Below, piece after piece: positions 44,303 to 52,669 of a stretch of 64,000 nucleotides of DNA. The position numbers were made by a program, and so were the translations under genes. The stretch comes from JAHBNG01 sp039028975 (GTDB lineage: Bacteria; Chloroflexota; Anaerolineae; Caldilineales; Caldilineaceae). The stretch is taken from the NCBI GenBank assembly GCA_039028975.1, contig JBCCHB010000080.1:7452-71451 (forward strand). The letters run 5' to 3'. Under the pieces are notes generated by a model. It was not told where the DNA came from. It saw only the letters and a list, made by a program, of their open reading frames with translations, and did no database searches. Position 1 is the first letter of the stretch; every line of letters starts with the position of its first letter.

Positions 44303-46642
44303 CTACCTCATCACAACAAACTCCACTCCCTCCACAAAGAGCTCATTCGCTCGGTCCACATCAATTGTCACAACAGATGGCACCCCCAACTCCTCTAGGG
44401 CTGGCACCGAAAGTGGGATAGACAGGGTGGAACGCTCCTCCATGGCTGGCAGCTCGATTACCTCCCCAGCCACCAAAAGATGTGCCACAGCGTCAGCTTT
44501 TGTGCGATATTGAATGGTCAATGTTGCCGAAGTGGGTATGCTTTCGGTTGAACCCCAGTTGAGCAGAAGTTGGGCTGGTCCGTCCAAAATTGAGCGGTAG
44601 CGGGTGCCATCTCGCACAGCCTGCAGGGGTCCCCAGTTGAGTGGTCCCAGGGCTGGATAAGGTTGTCGGGATGTTGTTGGCACCTGGGGAACCTGGTAGA
44701 CGGTGATTCGGTCATCCTCAAAGAAGGGTGCTTGGTTGGCAAAGACTGCTTGGGCTAGGGTGGTGGTGTATTCTCGCTCTGCTCCACCAGGCATCTTGTA
44801 GCGATCCAGGGTGACATATTTGACGCCCACATCCTGCAAAACCGTCATGCCTACCTGGGCCGGATCCACCTCCAAAATGTCTGGTCCCAAATGACGCCAA
44901 TGCTGGAGCAGGGGCAGGCGTTCGGTCAAGGTGCGGGGATCGTCCCGACTGATGTAGGCCACGGTAAGCGGGCGTTGGTGAATGGTCTGGTAGAGCAGGT
45001 AACCGGGTCGATCATAATTCATGGGCAGATTGAGCATGGCTCCTTTGTCAGTCTCGCCATCTGCCAATCCTATTGCTAAATTGTGATAGATGCCTGGTGT
45101 ATCGGGTGGACTCATCGGATAGGGCACCACCCAATATTCAGCTAGCACCAGCATGGACAGCAGAATCATCCCAGCTATTCCAACCCGGCTTTGCCCCCTG
45201 GCCTCCGAGCGAACCATCAACCTAGAGAGTCCCACCCCAGCCAGTACAGCCATGCAAAGTTGCACCATAAGTGCGTAGCGGCTGACGCTACGGCTGATTT
45301 CCATAAAGGGTATCAGCTGATTCAAGATGCCGAAGAGAGACCATCTCCCGTCAACAGAGAGGGACGAGTCATTAGATAGGACATCAGAAGAACAATTCTC
45401 CGGCCTTGGCAATCCCTCCGCCAGATGAGAGGGAATGTCACACCAGGTAATGTTCCCCCAGTGAAGTACAGGCCCTAAGGCCATTAAGCCAAAGAAGAGA
45501 ACTGACGCAGCCCAAAAGCCAGCCCGTTTTCGGTCCAAGAGAAGCCCAGCCCCTGCTAGGACCAAGGCCACATAGCCAATTCCGATGGTTCGCTCGCTGA
45601 CTGGCGCAATCTGATTGCCAATCCAGCCAAAGCTAGCCTCCCGAAAGAGGGTGTGCAACCGATTGGGAATCAAGAAGTCCGCCAAGCTGGCGCTGAGCAT
45701 GTAAAAGTCAGATTCGGGTCGGACCATAAAGCTCGATTGGGCAGCCGTGCGGATCATGGGGAGTAAGATGGGGCTGAGCAAGAGCAAAAAGAGTAACCCA
45801 CTGACGAGTGGGGGAAGGAGCCATGTCTGAAGGATAGATAAGAGATTCCACTCGCCAGCTCTGAGTGAACGCATCAGCTCGCTGGCCACGTGCCAAAGAA
45901 GGAGCAACCCTGTAAAGAAGAAGAGGTAGAGGACAAAATACCAATCACAGAGTCCACAGAGAACAAGGAAAAGACTTGCCAAACCGGCGCTAGGTAACCA
46001 TGGTTGTCCGGTGCGCTTCTTGTCCAGCGAACGCAGCAGGTACAACACATAAAAGGGGATCCACTGGAGGCTCATCACCTGCATGTGCCCCAACAGGTGA
46101 GCCATGTGAAAAGGAGCAAAGGTAAAGATAAGGCCCGCTAGAAATGGAGGTAAGGTCTGGTTGAGCCAGGAAGCAGGGGTATCTCTATTTTGCCGAGCAG
46201 TACCTTCTTGTTGCGCAACACCTTTAGGGCGTAATATCCATCGCGTTAGCAGATAGACACCGAAGCCAGCCAGCGTCCAGCTTAAAAAGACCACCGCATT
46301 ATAGGCCACCAACAGACCTTGACTGAGTTGCAGAGGCAGTGTTACAACCCCGTTAAAGGGATTGAGGGTATGAAAGTAGAGATCGACACCGGTTGGATAG
46401 TAGAGCAGGTCGGTCTGAAAGGGAGACTGGTTCTGGTCGATCAGAGCTACTTTGACCCACCAGAGATTCCAGTAGTTCTGCCAACCATCAAATCCATCAC
46501 CAGGAATGGCACTATCGATATGGAGGGGCAAAGGCCAAGTCATCATCCCCGTTAAGAATAGGTAAAGAAGGAAGACGCCTCCTCTAATGCCCGTTCTACC
46601 TCTTGGGACAGATGGATCCTGCTGTGGCCGATTCTTCACCAC
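44303..46642 (-). CDS. Polytopic membrane protein, GT-C glycosyltransferase-like
   Basis: 779 residues from a GTG start. About 11-13 membrane helices lie in the first 500 residues. The first external loop has acidic residues (DGFDGWQNYWNLWW) after helix 1, and DLLYYPTGVDLYFHT follows. This is the layout of large integral-membrane glycosyltransferases of the GT-C type or YfhO-like proteins common in this phylum. The last 250 residues form a soluble beta-rich domain outside the membrane. It begins 7 bases after folD, so the three genes fchA-folD-this are probably one transcript. The sugar donor and acceptor are unknown; a polyprenyl-phosphate donor is the family norm. Confidence 0.7.
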   Translation of the reverse strand: MVKNRPQQDPSVPRGRTGIRGGVFLLYLFLTGMMTWPLPLHIDSAIPGDGFDGWQNYWNLWWVKVALIDQNQSPFQTDLLYYPTGVDLYFHTLNPFNGVVTLPLQLSQGLLVAYNAVVFLSWTLAGFGVYLLTRWILRPKGVAQQEGTARQNRDTPASWLNQTLPPFLAGLIFTFAPFHMAHLLGHMQVMSLQWIPFYVLYLLRSLDKKRTGQPWLPSAGLASLFLVLCGLCDWYFVLYLFFFTGLLLLWHVASELMRSLRAGEWNLLSILQTWLLPPLVSGLLFLLLLSPILLPMIRTAAQSSFMVRPESDFYMLSASLADFLIPNRLHTLFREASFGWIGNQIAPVSERTIGIGYVALVLAGAGLLLDRKRAGFWAASVLFFGLMALGPVLHWGNITWCDIPSHLAEGLPRPENCSSDVLSNDSSLSVDGRWSLFGILNQLIPFMEISRSVSRYALMVQLCMAVLAGVGLSRLMVRSEARGQSRVGIAGMILLSMLVLAEYWVVPYPMSPPDTPGIYHNLAIGLADGETDKGAMLNLPMNYDRPGYLLYQTIHQRPLTVAYISRDDPRTLTERLPLLQHWRHLGPDILEVDPAQVGMTVLQDVGVKYVTLDRYKMPGGAEREYTTTLAQAVFANQAPFFEDDRITVYQVPQVPTTSRQPYPALGPLNWGPLQAVRDGTRYRSILDGPAQLLLNWGSTESIPTSATLTIQYRTKADAVAHLLVAGEVIELPAMEERSTLSIPLSVPALEELGVPSVVTIDVDRANELFVEGVEFVVMR

Positions 46643-46649
46643 AGCGTTT

Positions 46650-47528
46650 CTAGCCTAGCCCCCACTGGGCCTTGGCAGCAGCCAGCAAATTGGTCATTAA
46701 GATGGCGTTGGTCATGGGGCCAGTTCCACCAGGGACAGGGGTAATCAACCCGGCCACCGTGTTGGCGCTCTCTGGCTCAACATCTCCCTTTAGCCCATCG
46801 TCGGTATAGGATGTGCCAAAATCGACCACGACAGCACCAGGCTTAATCCACTCTCCTGTGACCATGTGGGGACGACCAACGGCTACACAGAGAATATCGG
46901 CCTCCCGGCAGACTGCGGGCAGATCCTGGGTGCGGCTGTGAGCAATGGTCACCGTGCAGTGACGATGGAGGAGCAACATAGCCATGGGCTTCCCCACAAT
47001 ATCGCTACGCCCAACAACGACTGCGTGTTTGCCTTGGAAGTCGATTCCGGCCTCTTCTAGAAGACGAATGCCGCCAGATGGTGTGGCAGGGGCAAAGTAG
47101 GGTGAGCGTTGAGCTGCAAGTCGACCGGCATTGGTGGGGTGTACGCCGTCCACATCCTTGGCTGGGGATAGATGGACCATCAGTTTATCATCATCTATCT
47201 GCTTGGGTAGAGGCTCCAGCACCATAATGCCATTTATTTGGGGATCTTCACTCAAGGATCTGAGCACACCTTCGGCCTCTTCTTGAGTGGCCTCAGTAGG
47301 AAGGACGGCGGCCTGAAAGTCCACCCCGACACTGGCACAGTTCTTTTCGATGGCCCTGGCGTATCCAGCGCTGGCCCCATCGTCACCAATGCGAAGAATG
47401 GCCATTTTGGGTGTCTGATTCTGCTGAGCGGTCAGCGACTCGACTTCTGCCTTGATGGACGCTTTCAATTGTTTTGAGAGGCTTCTTCCATCCAGTTTTT
47501 GAACATCTAATTTTTGTGGGTCAGACAT
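46650..47528 (-). CDS. folD: Bifunctional methylene-THF dehydrogenase / methenyl-THF cyclohydrolase
   Basis: 292 residues. FolD interconverts 5,10-methylene-, methenyl- and 10-formyl-tetrahydrofolate in the cytoplasm. Motifs seen are YARAIEKNC (catalytic Y-x3-K region), KDVDGVHPTNAGRL, the NADP site GRSDIVGKPMA, and PVPGGTGPMTNAIL. The length is normal. It starts 3 bases after the fchA stop, with GAGG inside the end of fchA serving as ribosome site. Having a separate cyclohydrolase upstream suggests that FolD's own cyclohydrolase step is supplemented. 10-formyl-THF is also the expected donor for the formyltransferase domain of the NRPS. Confidence 0.95.
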   Translation of the reverse strand: MSDPQKLDVQKLDGRSLSKQLKASIKAEVESLTAQQNQTPKMAILRIGDDGASAGYARAIEKNCASVGVDFQAAVLPTEATQEEAEGVLRSLSEDPQINGIMVLEPLPKQIDDDKLMVHLSPAKDVDGVHPTNAGRLAAQRSPYFAPATPSGGIRLLEEAGIDFQGKHAVVVGRSDIVGKPMAMLLLHRHCTVTIAHSRTQDLPAVCREADILCVAVGRPHMVTGEWIKPGAVVVDFGTSYTDDGLKGDVEPESANTVAGLITPVPGGTGPMTNAILMTNLLAAAKAQWGLG

Positions 47529-47531
47529 GCG

Positions 47532-48173
47532 CTATACCTCGATTCCCAATGTTTGACTACAAGCTGCTTTGGCTTCTTGGAGTAGAGCCGTTGCGCTATC
47601 TGACACGGATGTGGCACGCTCTGTTCCGTTTGTGACGGAGATCTCATCCTTGATGAATTTCAGGTTAACCTTTACGTTGATCAGCGCGCCTTGTATAGCC
47701 GCATAGGCTAAGTATGCGCCAGTCGCGGCATCGCTTACCACATTGCTGTTACCTTTGCTCCCAACAGGAATGGACAATTTGAGGACATTCATAGAGGCTT
47801 CCGCAATCTCTAATGAAACTTCGTATGCTTTCTGAAGTCCGGCTTGGATAACAGCGGTGCGGGCCGCCTTCTCTTCGTCTGTCGCTTTGGGCAATCCGTA
47901 GCCAGCCACAACACTGTTAAACGCTTCTACATCTTTGTCAGCCAATGTAGTCAATTGGGCTCGCAATGCTTCGCACTCGGTGAGAATAGCGGCCATCTCC
48001 TCTTGTACATCTGCGTATTTCTTTTTGCCTAAGGTAAAATGGATAACCATCCCAACCAATGCTGCGGCTTGGGCACCTGTGAGCGCCGATGCTCCACCCC
48101 CGCCAGGCGTTGACTGGTTCCCTCCCAGAGCATCCAGAAAATCTTGTATCGTTATATCCGCTGTCTTTGTCAT
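47532..48173 (-). CDS. fchA: Methenyl-THF cyclohydrolase / cyclodeaminase family (FchA-like)
   Basis: 213 residues from the ATG at 48173, with GAAGG 7 bases upstream. The reading frame stays open for another 89 codons, but that part is a family A palindrome and is not included. The core motifs TPGGGGASALTGAQAAALV and VPVGSKGNSNVV-type IPVGSKGNSNVVSDA define the formiminotransferase-cyclodeaminase C-terminal family. Free-standing members in acetogens act as methenyl-THF cyclohydrolase; others act on formimino-THF. Pairing with folD in one operon favours the first. Confidence 0.85.
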   Translation of the reverse strand: MTKTADITIQDFLDALGGNQSTPGGGGASALTGAQAAALVGMVIHFTLGKKKYADVQEEMAAILTECEALRAQLTTLADKDVEAFNSVVAGYGLPKATDEEKAARTAVIQAGLQKAYEVSLEIAEASMNVLKLSIPVGSKGNSNVVSDAATGAYLAYAAIQGALINVKVNLKFIKDEISVTNGTERATSVSDSATALLQEAKAACSQTLGIEV

Positions 48174-48221
48174 GCTGAACCCTTCTCTGCATTGATGCTC
48201 TGCTTGTAACACTTCGTTTGC

Positions 48222-48305
48222 TATACTGGCTCCGTCTGAAAACCATACTTCGGTACCTCCGGTAGAGCTATGGAAAAGTACGATTTTCAAATTGACCGCA
48301 GTATA
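48222..48305 (+). repeat. Palindromic element, family A, copy 3
   Basis: 84 bp from TATACTGGCTCCGTCTG to AAATTGACCGCAGTATA, with arms centred on CTGAAAAC and GATTTTCA. It ends 48 bases upstream of the fchA start codon. Confidence 0.8.
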
Positions 48306-48505
48306 GTAACGTACTATATCATACCATTGTATGATTGGGTGCATAAATTCACTTTGGTTCCAGGTATGCTCAATACTGTAGTCTGATGCCTTAATTTTTG
48401 CTAAGGTTGTAGTGAATTTTGCGCGATATTGGAAAACCATCTAGTATTACGTGATTGGTAAAAAGCGCATTTTGCCGAATTTATATTGGGTATAGGAAGC
48501 CTCAC

Positions 48506-48639
48506 ATAAATGGCTAGAAAAATCTCTCGCCTCGTCAAAACGGGACTTGTCCCCACGAAGATAGGGATGCTTTCTTATCTTGAGCTTTCCTAGAGTGGAT
48601 TAGTCAAGAGTCGGGACAAGACTTTTCTAGCGAAGTATA
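48506..48639 (-). repeat. Palindromic element, family C, copy 4
   Basis: It starts ATAAATGGCTAGAAAAA and ends GACTTTTCTAGCGAAGTATA. The last 30 bases are the same as those at 9616-9645. At 134 bp it is longer than copies 1, 3 and 5, with extra sequence in the centre as in copy 2. Confidence 0.75.
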
Positions 48640-48867
48640 CAGCGCATTTTCCACTCTTTGAGGCGTTTCTTTTTGGACCTAACAGGGTCTATATTAGATA
48701 GAGAGGAAACTGTTACTTTATCCAGAGGCTAAAAGTATGGTAAAATTTACGAATTAAAATACCGTTTAAAATGAAGTGCCTGAAAAGCACAATCGGTCGA
48801 TCTCAATCGCACAAAAGTTATTTTGCCCGCTTAGGCTTAGGCCGAACTTACTGAACTTGTGAAAGCA

Positions 48868-48948
48868 TTTGGCGGTTGGACATAGATGAGCGCGACTCGA
48901 TGTAACTTTGGCCAAGTCGCCATTTTATTCTCTATGCCAGCTTGTCTA
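48868..48948 (+). repeat. Palindromic element, family B, decayed copy
   Basis: GGCGGTTGGACATAGATGAG on the left and TTATTCTCTATGCCAGC on the right match the ends of family B, but the TATACT termini are lost. It ends 66 bases before the lon start. Confidence 0.4.
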
Positions 48949-49014
48949 CGCCACACCCACGCTGTAGCAAAACTATGTTAGATGGAGATAGACTGACAAT
49001 GGAATTCCAGGATA

Positions 49015-51603
49015 ATGGAAAGCACCCTATTTAGTATGAATGATTGGGATGATTCTGTTGAAGATGAAATCCTGTTTGAATCGGAGGAGTTTTCCGGTCG
49101 AACACAAATGGATGCAGAGGAAGGCGAGTCTGACATAGCTGATGATCTACCTCTTTTGCCACTGCGCGGTGTTGTAGTATACCCCAAGATGTGGTTACCC
49201 CTTCCCATAGGTCAAGAACGAAGTATCCGCCTCGTCGAAGACAACCTAAAAACCACCCGAATGCTTGCGTTGGTTACCAGCAAAGACGAATCGGTGGAAG
49301 AGCCAGGACCGAATGAAATCTATCAGATTGGGACGGCGGCTCAAGTGCATCGTGTCCTCAAAACGCCTGATGGGACCATGCGTTTGCTGGTACAAGGCTT
49401 GGAGCGGGTACGCATCACTGATTACCTCCAAACGGATCCCTACTTACGCGCACGGGTCCAAGTAATTCCAGAAGAAGATCTGCACATTACCGAATCTGAT
49501 GACTCTTTAGAGGATCAAGCATTGGTCCGGGCTGTACAGGAGCTCTTCCGCAAACTGATCGATCTGGAGCCTCACATGCCCGACGAGTTGACGATCATGG
49601 CCGTCAACGTAGAAGATGCCAGAGATTTGGCATATTTGGTCGCCAGCAGCATGAATCTAGACACAGAAGACGCCCAGGCTATTCTGGAGATGGATTCCAT
49701 TAAAGATAAGCTGATCCGCTTGACTTCTCTCTTAAAGAAGGAAGTAGAGGTCTTGGAGCTTGGCCGAAAGATTCAATCTGAAGCCCACGGCGAGATGGAG
49801 AAGATGCAGCGCGAATTCTTCCTGCGCGAGCAGATGAAGGCCATCCAAAAAGAGCTGGGCGACGAAGACGAGCAGATGGCCGACATCCGAGAATTGGAAG
49901 AGCGGATTGCCGAAGCATCTATGCCCGAAGAGGCCGACAAAGAGGCTCGACGTGAACTAGACCGGATGCGCAGAATGCCCATCCAAGCCGCTGAATATAG
50001 TGTGATCAAGACTTATCTTGATCTGATGGTCAGCTTACCTTGGCAGCAGATCACCGACGACAATCTGGACATTGATCATGCCCGTCAGGTGCTGGATGAA
50101 GATCACTATGGGCTACAGGAGATTAAGGAGCGTATTCTCGAATTTTTGGCCGTCCGTAAGCTACGGGCAGAGCGGAAAGCTGAAAACGAGGGTGACGAAG
50201 AGGCTATTCAGGAAGAAGATGTTCGAGACAAAATCCGTCGAGAGCGAGAGGGCGTTGTCCTATGCTTTGTAGGGCCGCCCGGTGTTGGAAAGACCAGCCT
50301 GGGCATTAGTATTGCCCGAGCATTGGATAGGAAATTTATTCGTTTAGCCTTAGGTGGCATTCGGGATGAAGCCGAAATTCGCGGTTTCCGCCGCACCTAC
50401 ATTGGTTCCATGCCGGGTCGAGTCATTCAAAGCCTACGCCGGGTTGAAAGTAAGAATCCGGTCTTTATGCTAGATGAAGTAGATAAGCTGGGCAGTGATT
50501 TTCGCGGTGACCCAAGTAGTGCCTTGCTGGAGGTTCTGGACCCTGAACAGAATCGAGAATTCCGGGACCATTATCTGGATGTCCCTTTTGATTTGAGTCA
50601 GGTCATGTTTATCACAACGGCCAATGTACTGGATACCATTCCCGGCCCACTACGTGATCGGATGGAGATCATTCAACTCTCCAGCTATACGGAAGAGGAA
50701 AAGGTCAAAATTGCTGAAGGATATCTGGTCCCCCGGCAGATCAAGGAAAATGGACTACGAGATGGGGAGATTCAGTTTTCTGCCGAAGTTCTACATCGGA
50801 TCGTACAGAACTACACTCGAGAAGCAGGTGTACGTAATTTAGAGCGGGAAATTGGTAAGATTTGCCGGAAATTAGCCGCCCAGGTGGCGGCAGGAACCGC
50901 GGCTGAAGTGACTGTTATCGAAACCGATGAGCTACAACCCTACTTAGGTAAGCACAAATTCCACAGTGAGGAAGTGGCTGAACGGGTTGAAGTGCCAGGT
51001 GTTTCGATTGGGCTTGCTTGGACCATGACTGGCGGCGATATCATGTTCTTTGAGGCGACTCGTCTTCCCGGTGCTAAAGGGTTTACCCTAACTGGTCAGT
51101 TGGGGGACGTGATGAAAGAGAGCGCTCAGGCTGCTTTAAGCTATGTACGCAACCGGGCGGAGTCCTTAGGTATTGATCCAGACTTTTATGAGAAGGTTGA
51201 CATTCACCTACACATACCTGCCGGTGCAATTCCCAAAGATGGCCCAAGTGCTGGTATCACCATGGCAACGGCCTTGGCAGGTCTGTTAACAAGACGCCCT
51301 GTCCGCTCCAATGTGGGAATGACAGGTGAAATTACGCTACGTGGGAAAGTTCTACCGGTTGGTGGCATAAAAGAAAAGGTGCTGGCCGCTGCCCGCTTTG
51401 GCTTGAACACGATTATTATGCCAAAGCGCAATGAGCCAGATTTGGATGATGTACCAGAAAGCATTCGGGATGAAGTGAATTTTATTTTGGTTGAGAATGT
51501 GGATGACGCTATTCAAGCAGCACTTGAAGAGGGTGCACCAGTTAAAAAGGCGTCGAAAACCAGGAAAAAAACGACTGGAAGGGCCAAAGCAAAGACCACT
51601 TAA
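49015..51603 (+). CDS. lon: ATP-dependent Lon protease
   Basis: 862 residues, a full-length cytosolic LonA that unfolds and degrades damaged and regulatory proteins. Substrate-binding N-domain from about residue 45 (LPLLPLRGVVVYPKMW). Coiled helical region at about 250-320. AAA+ module with Walker A GPPGVGKTS (about 418-426) and Walker B FMLDEVDKLG. Protease domain with the Ser745 (KDGPSAGI) and Lys786 (GGIKEKV) dyad. The acidic N-terminal 40 residues and the Lys-rich C-terminal tail (KKASKTRKKTTGRAKAKTT) are extras. The start has only a weak ribosome site (AGGA). A strong terminator follows 18 bases after the stop, so it is monocistronic. Confidence 0.96.
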   Translation: MESTLFSMNDWDDSVEDEILFESEEFSGRTQMDAEEGESDIADDLPLLPLRGVVVYPKMWLPLPIGQERSIRLVEDNLKTTRMLALVTSKDESVEEPGPNEIYQIGTAAQVHRVLKTPDGTMRLLVQGLERVRITDYLQTDPYLRARVQVIPEEDLHITESDDSLEDQALVRAVQELFRKLIDLEPHMPDELTIMAVNVEDARDLAYLVASSMNLDTEDAQAILEMDSIKDKLIRLTSLLKKEVEVLELGRKIQSEAHGEMEKMQREFFLREQMKAIQKELGDEDEQMADIRELEERIAEASMPEEADKEARRELDRMRRMPIQAAEYSVIKTYLDLMVSLPWQQITDDNLDIDHARQVLDEDHYGLQEIKERILEFLAVRKLRAERKAENEGDEEAIQEEDVRDKIRREREGVVLCFVGPPGVGKTSLGISIARALDRKFIRLALGGIRDEAEIRGFRRTYIGSMPGRVIQSLRRVESKNPVFMLDEVDKLGSDFRGDPSSALLEVLDPEQNREFRDHYLDVPFDLSQVMFITTANVLDTIPGPLRDRMEIIQLSSYTEEEKVKIAEGYLVPRQIKENGLRDGEIQFSAEVLHRIVQNYTREAGVRNLEREIGKICRKLAAQVAAGTAAEVTVIETDELQPYLGKHKFHSEEVAERVEVPGVSIGLAWTMTGGDIMFFEATRLPGAKGFTLTGQLGDVMKESAQAALSYVRNRAESLGIDPDFYEKVDIHLHIPAGAIPKDGPSAGITMATALAGLLTRRPVRSNVGMTGEITLRGKVLPVGGIKEKVLAAARFGLNTIIMPKRNEPDLDDVPESIRDEVNFILVENVDDAIQAALEEGAPVKKASKTRKKTTGRAKAKTT

Positions 51604-51620
51604 CGAATGTTGTCAAAACA

Positions 51621-51657
51621 CGGAGGGAGCATCTTACGATGCTCCCTCCGTTTCCAA
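51621..51657 (+). terminator. Strong Rho-independent terminator of lon
   Basis: CGGAGGGAGCATC (51621-51633) pairs perfectly with GATGCTCCCTCCG (51638-51650) around the 4-base loop TTAC. It is followed by TTTCC. Confidence 0.85.
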
Positions 51658-52665
51658 TTTTGAGAATGTGTTTTTGCTTCATTACACTGAGTCGCGATGA
51701 CACAGAGATTCACCGAGTTTCATTGAGATATTTCTTCTCTATTGAGTCTTTCTCTGTGTCGCTCTGTGCCTCCTCCGAGAGACTCTGTGTAACGCTCAAA
51801 AACACATTGATTGAGACGTTACGCATTATATTGGTTGATTATTTGACGTTCAGAGATACAGCGATAATTTTACTCATTTACAAAGAATTCCTTTTGCATA
51901 TTATCTGAACGCCAGATCATCTTTGTCTGAACATTGGAGATTTTCGATTTATGCTCAGCTCTGCTGGATATATTTTGATTGGGTATAGATGGGAATATAC
52001 TGCTCGATTAAGGAATGAGTCGTAAATAATCTGCGCGCTTCATTCGGGTGTCAACCCGTCAAATGACCAAATTCTTTAATTCTCGTTCCTAAAACAATAT
52101 CGAAACTGTTTTAACCTATATCCTACCATAGTATATCCATCATTTTGTATCTTTTGATGGAGCGTTTGAGAAATATGGTTATCGCAACGACTGATTATAG
52201 AGTCATTACAATTTTTGCCGTTCATAACCATTTAGGAGTGAACACTAAATAACTTGCGCGTTTAAATGACTGGCTAACCTGCTTCTATGTAGTAGTTTCG
52301 TGTGAAGATTTGCTGGTCATTTGTACATTGATTGTTCTTCATTCCTAAATTCCGCACGAATAGCGCGGATTAAGACAAAACGTCCATCAACTATTGACAC
52401 CCGCCAGAGCCTATCCATCTTATTCATTAACAAGAGAATGCTCATTTAGATGGCCAGATACGAAGGTACGTCCTTGTAAAACAGAGGGCACCCCGAATAA
52501 GACCGTAAGCTTGTATCGCAAAGACGAGGACGGTTGCCTTTTTTTGCGATCATTAAGTTACGGCAAGGAATTTAGGGGATACGTGAGTGTATGAGCAATC
52601 GTTTTTGACGAAAGATATCCGAAGGAGACCAATGGAATGACAGAAAGGAATGAATGTATTAGAAA
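51658..52665. other. Long AT-rich intergenic region
   Basis: No gene is supported. 51690-51800 has imperfectly inverted GACACAGAGATTCACCGAG and CTCTGTGTCGCTCTGTGCC motifs, a form common as intergenic repeats in uncultured bacteria. The stretch 51800-52390 shows nothing recognisable. A loose stem ATCGCAAA / TTTGCGAT occurs near 52516-52552. A possible short leader frame lies at the right end. Confidence 0.55.
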
Positions 52666-52669
52666 GTGA
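52637..52669 (+). CDS. Possible 10-residue leader peptide coupled to the PHP gene
   Basis: ATG at 52637 with AAGGAG (52622-52627) 9 bases upstream encodes MTERNECIRK. Its stop TGA overlaps the GTG start of the next gene as GTGA. The downstream GTG has no ribosome site at a useful distance, so translation may depend on this leader. Very short; support is positional only. Confidence 0.35.
   Translation: MTERNECIRK

Larger units (their letters stand above)
48174..49014. other. Divergent intergenic region packed with palindromes
   Basis: 841 bases between fchA and lon hold one element of each family: A at 48222-48305, C at 48506-48639 and a decayed B at about 48868-48948. No gene is supported; an open frame running leftward from 48440 is read-through of the family A repeat. 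Confidence 0.65.

Noticed and set aside
44303..45200. Several short plus- and minus-strand frames within the membrane protein gene
   Set aside because: They are shadows of the 779-residue gene with no independent support.
48174..48440. 89-codon N-terminal extension of the FchA-like protein
   Set aside because: A good ribosome site and the conserved start lie at 48173, and the extension reads through a family A palindrome.
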